DNA of 64,000 nt, taken from the NCBI GenBank assembly GCA_921293015.1, contig OV121081.1, positions 66,171,022 to 66,235,021 on the forward strand. Reading direction: 5' to 3'. The stretch is from Phorcus lineatus (lineage: Eukaryota; Mollusca; Gastropoda; Trochida; Trochidae). Position 1 is the stretch's first letter. Each line of letters begins with the position of its first letter. This document shows positions 24,501-36,500 of the stretch, piece after piece. The position numbers and the translations under genes are program-made. A model generated the notes under the pieces. It did no database searches and was not told the DNA's origin. It saw nothing but the letters and a program-made list of their open reading frames with translations.

Positions 24501-27500
24501 TACTAGAGCTAGTTTTCGGAAGTTCTCTAATTGGCCCACATTTTCAAAAGTGGGGGGCCAATTGGCCCCTGCCACTGAAATCCTGGCTGCAGCACTGACA
24601 GCCACATTGATGTTGTTGGATCTCTCCCAGCTATCCTAGCTGCTGTGATATAAGTGAATTATGTGTGACAGGGAATTACGTTCATATCAGCTCACCTTCA
24701 GCACTGTGGTATGAGATAACCAGCTGTTGGCTGTGCCGATATGTTGTCAGTGACAGCTGTGTGGTTAGTTAAAGGTTAGAGTAGTAAAATGTTACCTATA
24801 CAGGTGTCTCTATCTGAATAACAAGCAGAAATTATTTCATGCATTCTTAATACAGGGGTAATTAATTACATGATTTGCTAGTTGTTATTGAGGATTAGTA
24901 TATGGTTGATTGTTTTGTTAACTGAAGCAAAACCTGTCTCTGTTTTGACCAGAAGTTATCTGTTTTTTGACCAGAAGTTATATACATATTTTAAGTATAT
25001 TGTTGCTTCAGTAGGTAAAGAGGTAGTCTTTACAAAATTTAATTATTAAGCAATACACATCTTTAATCACATCTTGTTATGGAAGGTGTTGTTAGTTAAT
25101 AATCTCTATATACGAGCGCTATGAGTGCTAAGTATTAGCCTGCACTACCTCTAGTACAGGGTAAATACCAAGATCTGCCTCTGCTGATGTGCAACTATGC
25201 TTAACTTCCTTCCTTAGCATTATACAAGATAAACTCTGGTCAAATTCTTCTTTCTATATTTGAGTAACAATAATATTGATATATCAGTTATATTTTTTGT
25301 TTATATTAGAGAAAGACAATCCCAAAAAAATCATAAAATTGTCTTAAACCACATCTCCTACTTACTAACAACAAAATTATTGGCCATTCAGACTTCATTC
25401 AGCTTGTGGCAAGGAAATAGGTTGGTCCAATGTCCATTCACAGTAAGGAAAAAGTAAAAACATTTGTTTGATCTTCAGAATGGAACAGAACTGATTCTTA
25501 GTAAGCATGTCCCAAATTATTCCCTGTGTAAATGATCTGAGTAGATAGTCAATTCTGAATTGATAAGTCTGATTCTTATCTACAGAGATGCACCTTTGCT
25601 CATGTTGAGAGCAAAGTCAGAAAAACATTATCTGCTGTCTGTTGCTGTGGTCTGCCCTAGACTGTAGTGTGAAGATTATGTGCTGAATTAATTGGCTACA
25701 CTGATATATTTTGTTTGTGTATGACCAGACGAGGAGGCATATCACTATGAGTGGCTGCTGGACAAGTCTCCAGAGGGGGCGGAGACTGGCATTATGGAGG
25801 GCAAAAACACTGACACCCTGAAACTATCAAAGGTGAGTACAAAAAAACTGTTTCATTTCATCAACTATCATTAAGTCTCTGAATTAGAATTGTTTTGTTT
25901 TTTGTAATTGTAACATGGAAGTTTTTTTTTACATCCATTTTGAAAGAGCTTGTTAATCAGATGCTAAGTTTACTATGATGTACACCATTTCCTGGACCAC
26001 TGATTTCGGGCCCTCAGTGCACATGGCTTATAGCTCACAGTCATTCCCAGGTTTGAACGGAGTGGTGACTTACTGGACCTGTCTGAAATTGTTTTAGGGG
26101 AGGTTGTTGAGGAATAAGGTACTAATAATGACAGACAGACAGACCACAGTTTTTCTTTTTAGGATCAGATACAAATATCTTGTAGCTCTGTGAATTCAGA
26201 ATGGTGTTTAACAGTGAAGCACTACCATTTGTTGCAGCTGATTGCAGGCTTGTACCGGTTCAAGATCAAGGTAACAGGGGAAGACAAGTATGGAGAGGCT
26301 GTCGTCAATGTCACTGTTGAGCCACGTACGTCACTTGAATTTCATTTTCATGGAGATAATGCTTTCATCAGTTGCGTTGGATTTTAATTTTTTTTAAATA
26401 ATTGTATAAGGATAAGAGATTGATGGTGTCATCCTTTATATCTGTTCTGTTTATTTGGAGCAGCTGCACGAGACAACCAGCCACCGGTCGCCATCATCAA
26501 ACCCAAGAGTCAAGTAGTGAAGACCTCCAACTCTGCAATACTTGATGGATCAGGTGTGTATGACTGAGTGAGGAGTAGAGAATAGTGTTCTTGTTAATGA
26601 AAATATCTATTGGATAATGAATGAACCATGGGAACAGTTTAATTGAGAGCTAATTTCTCACATGTTCAGTTGACAATAAATAATTAATTACTAAGTCCAA
26701 ACCATCAATGGAAGTGTATGTGTTTGAAACGGAGAATGTTGACCTGCAGACAGCACAGATGACGACAAGATCGTGAGCTACCACTGGGAGGAGCTGATTG
26801 GTCCCCTGCAGGACCACACCATCCAGGAAGAGGCTCTCATCACGCTCAGCGGCATGGCGCCCGGCAACTACACCTTCAGGTGAGTCAGAGGATGAGAGCA
26901 AGGACTTTACATCTCTCATTCATAGAGCTGCTGCTTCAACTGCTGATCCTCTCATATCCAGGATGAAGTTTTCATTTCTATCTACATTTGAGGGATGCCA
27001 CATCTCTAACTCTTGAAATGCATTTCCAGTCATATTCAGGGTTTTAGCTATTATTTCTTCACATAGGTTAAAGATTCAGGTTGCTTTTGGATATTTCAAG
27101 GATACAGTGTGTTTAATTTTTTAAAGCTGTTACAAGGAAAGTTAACCCTATGATTGTCAGGTAAAACTCCAGTGTTCTAAACAGGTAGCATGCACATCAT
27201 TTACTTATGTTTGTAGATTAACAGTGACCGACTCAGATGGAGCTACTAACTCAACAACAGCAAATGTAACCTTTATCAAAGGTGAGTTATAGATGTGTCT
27301 TCAGTCCACAATACCATACCCACTTAAATATGTTGTTATGCTGATGTCTCTCCACCAAACCCTCAGGTTCTGAAAAAGCCAGCTTTACATCAGCGGACCA
27401 TCTAAACTAGTTTGTTTTGATTTCCTCTCCTAAATAGAACTATTCAAGACCCAGTTTATAAAGAAAATGTTTCCATTACTTGATCGTTTGCACTAAAAGC

Positions 27501-30500
27501 CTTTCAGTAAAAACAAACCTTCAAAACTGTTTTAATATCATTAGTATAATTATTTTGTTTTGTACTCTCTGTACACTTAACCAAAAACTAAATCCAAACT
27601 AGACAAAACTAGTATGACCTTAGTAACTTGAACACAACTCAAGTGAAGATGCTAACTTCGTGCTGTCCCACATTACAGAGACGGACTACCCACCAAAAGC
27701 CAACGCAGGTTCCGACATCGTGATCCACCTACCCCAGAGCTCTGTAACGCTTTACGGTAACGCCAGCACGGACGACCGTGAGATCACCAGCTATGAGTGG
27801 ATCAAGCAGGCTGATGACACACTGGCTGTTGATATGACGGTACGATGTTCTCTATTTGACCAATGACTAAAGAAAATATAATCTTTACCTAGTATCCTAA
27901 TTATCAATATGTAGATGTTATGTTAGGCGCTGCAAAGGAATGCTTAACTTACATGAAAAGATTTATGATTCTGGAATAGGAAGTTGTCTAGTAATCTGCC
28001 ATTTTCAGAGTTTCATGTATCAAACAATGATTCCCAGCCAAGATCTTTAATATAAATGCTCATACTAAAAATCATCACACTATTCTTATCCTTGAAAATG
28101 GGAAAAATGTTATTTCTAGGGTACGCGGACACCATTCCTGCACCTAAACAACCTGGAGGTTGGAGACTACACTTTCACTCTGAAGGTGACGGACAGTGCG
28201 CAAAACACCGCCACCGCAGATGTGCATGTCTTCGTCAAACCAGGTCAGGTCATATGCCTCACTTCTTCACACTGCGGAGCAGATTAGCCAGCAATAACAT
28301 AACAGTCTTTAAGGTCACAGAAACAAACCCAACTTAAACCACATAAATACAAATAAGAGTATTTTTTGAGTTCTTGTAATAACATCATATTTATAATAAA
28401 ACTTATCTTTCATAAGGTCTTTTTTCAAACTATGCCAGTTTATAAACATGACATACTTGAAAAGTTAAAGGTCATTGAAATTCTGCATGTTTGATGAAAT
28501 ATATAAATGGAATTGTTATGTAAAACATTCTATGATTGGCAAACCGGGGTTATTCGTGGTATAGTGAGTGGTTTATCAAGCTGACCAGTCTTCTCTGCTT
28601 TTTGCCTCCAGAAGTGAACAGCGCCCCGGTCGCCGTGACTGCAGGAGAAATCAAGGTGGGACTCCCAACAGATAACCTCATCCTTGATGGCAGCAACAGC
28701 ACAGACGACCAGAAGATCGTCTCATATTCTTGGACTCAGGAAGAGTATGATCACTTTCTTTCTTTCATACTTTGTTTTCTTCTGATACTGTTAAACAGTT
28801 TGAAATTATCTGCACTCAAACCTCGCGCTGAAGTAGTCTTTAGTTAGGACAAGTGACATGTTGGATGAATAGATACTGCAGCTATGAATCGTTTGTGGTA
28901 AATGGTCATTGTCTCAAATCTTAAAGAGTCCCTGTTTTCTTCTCTAGTGGACAAACCCAGCTTTCAATACAAAATGGTGACCGTGCTGTTGCCACAGCGA
29001 CAGGGAATATCGTGAGTGGAGAATACAACTTCCTGTTGACGGTGAAGGACGCAGAAGGAAGAAGCAGTTCAGATAAACTCACCATAACAGTTCATAAAAG
29101 TGAGGAATTTGACTTTAAAAAAAACAAAAAGGAACGATAAATGTCAACTCAGATAATTGCTAGGTTGATGCTTCTTACTGTAACAGATGATTGCCATTTG
29201 ATATTTAGCTTCAAACCTACACACCTTGGTTACTCTAGGGTCCCAGTTGTAGGTAAAACCTTCAGTATCAACATGAAGGGTTCATCAATATCCAAAGGGA
29301 AGTTTACTATACCGGTTATATAAAGTTATATGATGATGTTTTAGATTTCAGTTAACATTTTGATGAAATAACTTGATGAAAATCTTGTCTTAAAGCATAT
29401 GTATGCTAGGTGACCTCAAAATCTATCAAAATGCCTTTAAAGTAAGTTGTGTTATTGTATTTTTTTTTATTATAATGTGTATCCCCACAGACCTGAATGA
29501 AGCCCCTGTAGCCAATGCAGGGGGAGACTTGGTGGTGAATCTCCCCATTAACATGGTCACCATCGATGGGTCCAAGTCTTACGATGACTACGGTATTACT
29601 TCCTACAAATGGGATCGCGAGGGCAAGAGTCTAGCTGCAGGGGTGAGTAGCAGCCTCCGAAAGAGCCACTCTTTCCTTGGAAAAAACCTCTTTGTACTCG
29701 AAAGAATTTGGAACAAAATTCAAACTCATTTTGCATTTGAAGTGAGTAAGTCTGAAGTTTGATGTCTAGACTTGTTAGACTCTTTTATTTTAGAAACTGT
29801 TACTGGAAACATACTTGAAGTTTCAACGTTAAGCTTTGGGTTCATTCTCTATTGCTACTAGTTCTGTATGAATGAGTACAGTCTGTGTATTATGTGTATA
29901 TGCAGGACGTGCTGAACGGTTCAGACAACCAAGCGGTGCTCAAACTTGTCAATGTGGTAGCGGGACGTTACCTCTTCAAGCTGACCGTTGTTGATGGCGC
30001 CGGCCTCTCCAGCTCTGACACCTGCTCTGTCATCGTCAAAGAAGGTGAGCTGTACTAGTGGATTTGTGCAACTGCAAGATAGTAGATAAAAATGATCATT
30101 GTAATATGGAAACATAATTCATGGCTGACATGATGAAAAGGAATGAAATGTGTTGTGTGTCTGTGGTAATACTGGATAAAAATGAAAAATCATCTCTGTC
30201 TGATCCTTTATGTTGACCAGATGTCCACAAGGAGGACCTTTTGGAGCTATTGCTGGACGTTGACATCAAACACTTCACTCAGGAGAACCTGGTACTTGTT
30301 CCCATCCTCTTCGCACTCTGATGTTGGTCATCTGTCTGTTTCATCTCTCACTGCACTTTGTCTGTCTACTGGTTCACTGTAACTGTCTGTCTTGTCTGTC
30401 TACTGGTTCACTGTTCCTGTCTGTTTTGTTAGTCTAGTCTCTCACTGCAACTTGTCTGTCTACTGGTTCACTGTACCTGTCTGTCTTGTCTGTCTACTGG

Positions 30501-33500
30501 TTCACTGTTCCTGTCTGTCTAGTCTCTCATTGTACTTGTCTGTCTAGTCTCTCACTGTACTTGTCTGTCTAGTCTCTCACTGTACTTGTCTGTCTAGTCT
30601 CTCACTGTGCTTGTCTGTATAGTCTCTCATTGTACTTGTCTGTCTAGTCTCTCACTGTACTTGTCTGTCTAGTCTCTCACTGTACTTGTCTGTCTAGTCT
30701 CTCACTGTACTTGTCTGTCTACTGGTTCTCTGTACCTGTCTGTCTAGTCTCTCACTGTACTTGTCTGTCTAGTCTCTCACTGTACCTGTCTGTCTAGTCT
30801 CTAACTGTACTTGTCTGTCTACTGGCTCGCTGTAACTGTCTGTCTACTGGCTCACTGTAACTGTCTGTCTTGTCTGTCTACTGGTTCACTGTTCCTGTCT
30901 GTTTTGTTAGTCTAGTCTCTCACTGCAACTTGTCTGTCTACTGGTTCACTGTACCTGTCTGTCTTGTCTGTCTACTGGTTCACTGTTCCTGTCTGTCTAG
31001 TCTCTCATTGTACTTGTCTGTCTAGTCTCTCATTGTACTTGTCTGTCTAGTCTCTCATTGTACTTGTCTGTCTAGTCTCTCACTGTACTTGTCTGTCTAG
31101 TCTCTCCCTGTACTTGTCTGTCTAGAGTCTCATTGTACTTGTCTGTCTAGTCTCTCATTGTACTTGTCTGTCTAGTCTCTCACTGTACTTGTCTGTCTAG
31201 AGTCTCATTGTACTTGTCTTGTCTAGTCTCTCACTGTACTTGTCTGTCTAGTCTCTCACTGTACTTGTCTGTCTAGTCTCTCCCTGTACTTGTCTGTCTA
31301 GAGTCTCATTGTACTTGTCTTGTCTAGTCTCTCACTGTACTTGTCTGTCTAGTCTCTCACTGTACTTGTCTGTCTACTGGTTCTCTGTACCTGTCTGTCT
31401 AGTCTCTCACTGTACTTGTCTGTCTAGTCTCTCACTGTACCTGTCTGTCCTCTCTACTGGTCAGAGTTAGCCTGATTAATATAGGATAGTTAACATGCTT
31501 CCATTGAGTAGTAGTCATTTAGTGAAATGTTTTTGATTTTGTGTTATTCGTGAATTTACAAAGAGAAGTATTTTACAGGAGCAAGTTGTGTATGCATTTT
31601 AACCTGCCAACATCAATCAAGTAAAATTGCTGACAGTGTTATAAAATATATGTCTTATGCACCAAAAGTAGTTAAGCGGTGTGGGTCTGTATTGAGCTTT
31701 GACTTGTGTATCTATGCAGTATGCATTCACTGGTTCTGTATTGTATTTGAGATGCTATACAGGATGTGTCCAGTCACTTTAGATTTAATACTGTGTGTAA
31801 ACTTACGCTTTGTTGATGTTGCAGGAGAGTCTGGTCAAACAGCTGCAGCTTCTGCTCCACAAGTCCTCGCAGCATGGAGATGTCATCATCAGCATCCAAC
31901 ACCTCGGCAAGGACTACACCACTGGACAGTCAGTGAATTTTTGTTATTTTTTCACAGTTAAACGATGATGTTTGAAGCACTTAAAGTCTTTATTCACCAG
32001 TCAATCTTTTGCAGCAACCTCTCTTATTTAATTCTTAACTTCGCACAAAAACCCTTCAGACCTAGGCTTTTTGTTGCCTTGTATTTTTGTGTTGGTACAT
32101 TAAGTGATAACTAAATGTCGTAATCAAGAAATATCTAAAGCGGTTTTGTGCAAGTTAAAAAATCCTTGTAAAAACAATAATTTGAAAACTCTTGGTGCTA
32201 TGAGGCTCTATTTAGTAATAAAAATAAATGGAAGATAAGTACCAAAGTTTGAGAATGTTTTTGCTGCAATTGGTCAAATGTCAAGGTCAAAATGAAGTCT
32301 TTACTTGTGCATGATTTTGCAAATATGCTTTTTAATTATTAGCACTTCTACATGATCGTTATAGTCAATGAAATGTGATCATTGTATGTGTGACCTTCAA
32401 TGATAAAGGTCAAGGTCACGAGATATGGGTTATGTATATTCATACATGGCATATTACCCGATTTCGGCAGGTTTACCCGATTTCAGGCCGCTCAACCTGC
32501 GTACCCGATCGGGTATGGAAAAATCCCGATTTTAAGAGAAGTGCTAAGAATGATTTTTCTGAGGCTGTGTTACCTATTTTAAATCTTCGATTTGATAAAA
32601 TTTCAAACTTATCAATATTTTTTAGTCGAAATTTAAACAAATATTTGTCAGAAATACAATCGCAAGAGCAAGTTGTTACTGTACACCGGTGTTTCGAGAA
32701 TTAATTACTGAGTAGTTTTTATTTCTATAGGATAGCTGAAGCTCGATGAATTCCTTTTAAGTTAATGATAAGATGTTACAATATCATTATATAGACTAAT
32801 AAAGATGGACAACATAAAAAGACTTGTATAATGATTAATGTTAGAAATAACTGTCTTGATTCTTATAGATTTATATTTAAGAAATAAAGTTCGCTCTACC
32901 CCAATGTGTTTTGTAATAAAGTATAGTTTTGCCCTGAACTATTACAGTTAAAGCACGAGGACGGTAGTCCGAGTGCTTTAACGTTATAATAGTTCAGGGC
33001 AAAACTATACTTTATTACAAAACACATTGGGGTAGAGCGAACTTTATTTCTTTTCTAAGATGCTAAAATGATCTTTACAGTGACCACTCTGATTTTAATA
33101 ATCTCGAAATAGAATATAGTGTTTACATCGCTCACATTAATAATCCATGAACAAGGCTAACTGTTGGCTATTCCAAGTATAGAACCCAACCCCTAGTTTA
33201 AAACGACATTTAGTTGGTTAAAGCTCTGATTGCTGCAGTTTTGCACTTTAACTTTTTCAATTATTCAATTTTGAATTATATTTTCTGCTTATTTTTTTCT
33301 TTAAAAACTTAAACAAACAAATTAACACCTCTTGGTTTTTAAAAAACCTTTACTTTTACAAAATCTTGTCGTGCGATTATGCAGTGCCCATATAAGGCTT
33401 ATCACGTGGTCAACATTCAACAAAGAGTTATGGGTAATGTTTGTTTTGGAAGCGTGATGGCGGACTGAATCCTGACATCTATTTTTTTGGCTGCTGTCAT

Positions 33501-36500
33501 AGACGTTGAAGGTGATGCTTTAATCTCTTATATAAGCAGACTGTTCGGGCTGTACACCCTGAATTATTTAATTATTAGGTTGACCGTGTCAAATTGAACC
33601 TGGTAGAGACGGTTGACGTGAACCAACGTCACTGTCCCACGGGGCGCCGTGACCTGACGCGAAACAACGCGGTCACTCGACAGTCGACAAGCATTTGCTT
33701 TCCATTCTTATTTCCGGTAGATAGAACTAAATGATTCGAAACTAGTCACCATTAAAAGAAACATTTGCGGCAAAAGCGCCAACACGATAGACATTGATAG
33801 GGACAAGCCATGTTGATCGAAAGAACCGAGATGAAAGGTTACCATGGACGCGTGATCACGAGGGGGCAGCGGGGAAGAGCGGATATAACGTCATTCAATT
33901 GTACCGAATGAAAAAACTATACCTTTATTGTCTGATAAAGTACTTTTTTTTCGATTGTTCTAACCGCTAGGCATCTAAGAAGTCACAATATATAGTTATT
34001 TTTCAAATAAAACATATAGTAATTTATGGATAATATTTGTAATAAGCTAGTATGAAAATTCCGGCAATGAGGTTTGAAATATTATCTAAAAATAATTAGA
34101 TATTATCTTGATAAATTATCTGTTAAACAGTGAGTTGTTATTTTTAAATACGATAATTCATATGTTCTGCAAAATAAGGATAACCCCCATTTCAGACCCT
34201 AAAAACCTCCATTGAGAAGGAAAACCCCTATTTCAGTCCCTAAAAACTCCCATCGCCTCTGTTTGATTATGCCATGTATGTATATTGTTATGTGTGTAGA
34301 CTAAGTGACCATTGCTTCTACCTGCAGTGTGCACGTGGTGTTCCTGTGTAAGTAATCTGTGTAGACTTAAGTGACCATTGCTTCTACCTGCAGTGTGCAC
34401 GTGGTGTTCCTGTGTAAGTTATCTGTGTAGACTTAAGTGACCTTTGCTTCTACCTGCAGTGTGCACGTGGTGTTCCTGTGTAAGTAATGTATGTAGACTA
34501 AGTGACCATTTCTTCTACCTGCAGTGTGCACGTGGTGTTCCTGTGTAAGTAATGTGTGTAGACTTAAGTGACCATTGCTTCTACCTGCAGTGTGCACATG
34601 GTGTTCTTGTGTAAGTAATGTGTGTAGACTAAGTGACCATTTCTTCTACCTGCAGTGTGCACGTGGTGTTCCTGTGTAAGTAATGTGTGTAGACTAAGTG
34701 ACCATTGTTTCTACCTGCAGTGTGCACGTGGTGTTCCTGGTCAAGTCTCAGGGAGAAGACAAGCAGGTTGTACAGAGCGGAACAGAGATGCTCAGAGTCC
34801 TCAAGAGTAAACTCATTTCGGAGTCATCTGTACTCGACTACAGGGTCATCCGTCTCAACACTGTTGGTGAGTTTGATGCATTTAGAGATAGGTAGTCTAC
34901 CAAGAAGAAAGTGTGGATGTAACTGAAAAGAATCTATGTGTCAAAGATTCATGCTCATTAAACAGCGAGTGCAATATGGTAATCTTAAACTCTGCAGAGG
35001 CAAAAAAAAAAAAAACTCAGGATCAGCTAAATGCCAATTTGAGTCATCTCGGACACCCATCATCTTGTAAATTTGTTCAAATTATACCATAGAAGATGCA
35101 ATCAATTATATTTTTCAGTACTATTTACTTTACTACAGCTGCCACATTTTAATGAGTGGCTCACTTGTGCATGTTATGTTGCAGTGTGTCAGAACAACTG
35201 CTCAGGACACGGACACTGTGACCTCCAGACCAAGAAGTGCATCTGTGAAGCTTTCTGGATGCAGAACTTCTTCAAGCTCTACTTTCTTGAAAAGGAAAGC
35301 AATTGTGGTGAGCTTTCAGATTTCAACGAATGAGTGATGTGGAATGTCAGATCTGTCCCAATTTATATCAATAACATTTATTGATCCATGCAAAGCTTAC
35401 ATTATTCTCAACTCTTGGCAAGAGAAGTATGTTGTTTACAAAACATGAATATTTAAAACAAATTTTCTCATTTAGGAATCTGAATAGGAAGTTAAAATAA
35501 TGGTACCTATAGGAGATAAAGGTGCTGTACATTTAAATTACTCTTTGTAATTTCACAACTAAAATGATCTTCACAAAATAGTCCTTCTTTGAAAAAAGAA
35601 GCAGTGGTCATCATTGAAAGTTTATTCTTTCTCTCCCCACATTCAATAGCATTTGAATAATATCAAGATTCAACCGAAGCCAAAAGAGTGGCAGCTCTTA
35701 GAAACAAATATCTGTCACATTGTCCTCAACTCAGGCCTATGACGTCAATGCATCTGTACAATATAAATCTCATTCTCTGTGACTGTGTTTGCCAAGTAAT
35801 TGCAAATCTGATTTATTTCCAGACTGGAGCATCCTGTACGTTGTTATCGTCTGCTTCACCCTGGTGGTGTCCCTGGCAGGCGGAATATGGGCCATCATCT
35901 GCTGCCTCGGCTCCAAAAAGTATGTCTTTCTCTTTGTCTGTCTGTCTCTTTCATTCTTTCACTCAGTCTCTTTCATTCTTTGTCTCTCTGTCTTTCATTC
36001 TATCACTCCATGTCTATTTCATTCTTTCACTCCATGTCTCTTTCATTCTTTGTCTCTGTCTCTTTCATTCTTTCACTCCATGTCTCTTTCATTCTTTGTC
36101 TCTGTCTCTTTCGTTCTTTCACTTCATGTCTCTTTCATTCTTTCACTCCATGTCTCTTTCATTCTGTCTCTGTCTCTTTCACTCCATGTCTCTTTCATTC
36201 TTTGTCTCTCACTCTCTTTCATTCTTTCACCCCATGTCTCTTTCATTCTTTGTCTGTCTCTTTCATTCCATGTCTCTCTCTCTTTCATTCTTTCACTCCA
36301 TGTCTCTTTCATTCTTTCACTCCATGTCTCTTTCATTCTTTGTCTCTGTCTCTTTCATTCTTTCACTCCATGTCTCTTTCATTCTTTCACTCCATGTCTC
36401 TTTCATTCTTTCACTCCATGTCTCTTTCATTCTTTCACTCCATGTCTCCTTTCACTCCATGTCTCTTTCATTCTTTCACTCCATGTCTCTTTCATTCTTT

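Noticed and set aside
33590-33700. CpG-richer patch as a possible promoter
   Set aside because: Mid-intron, with no TATA, initiator or downstream exon that I can support.
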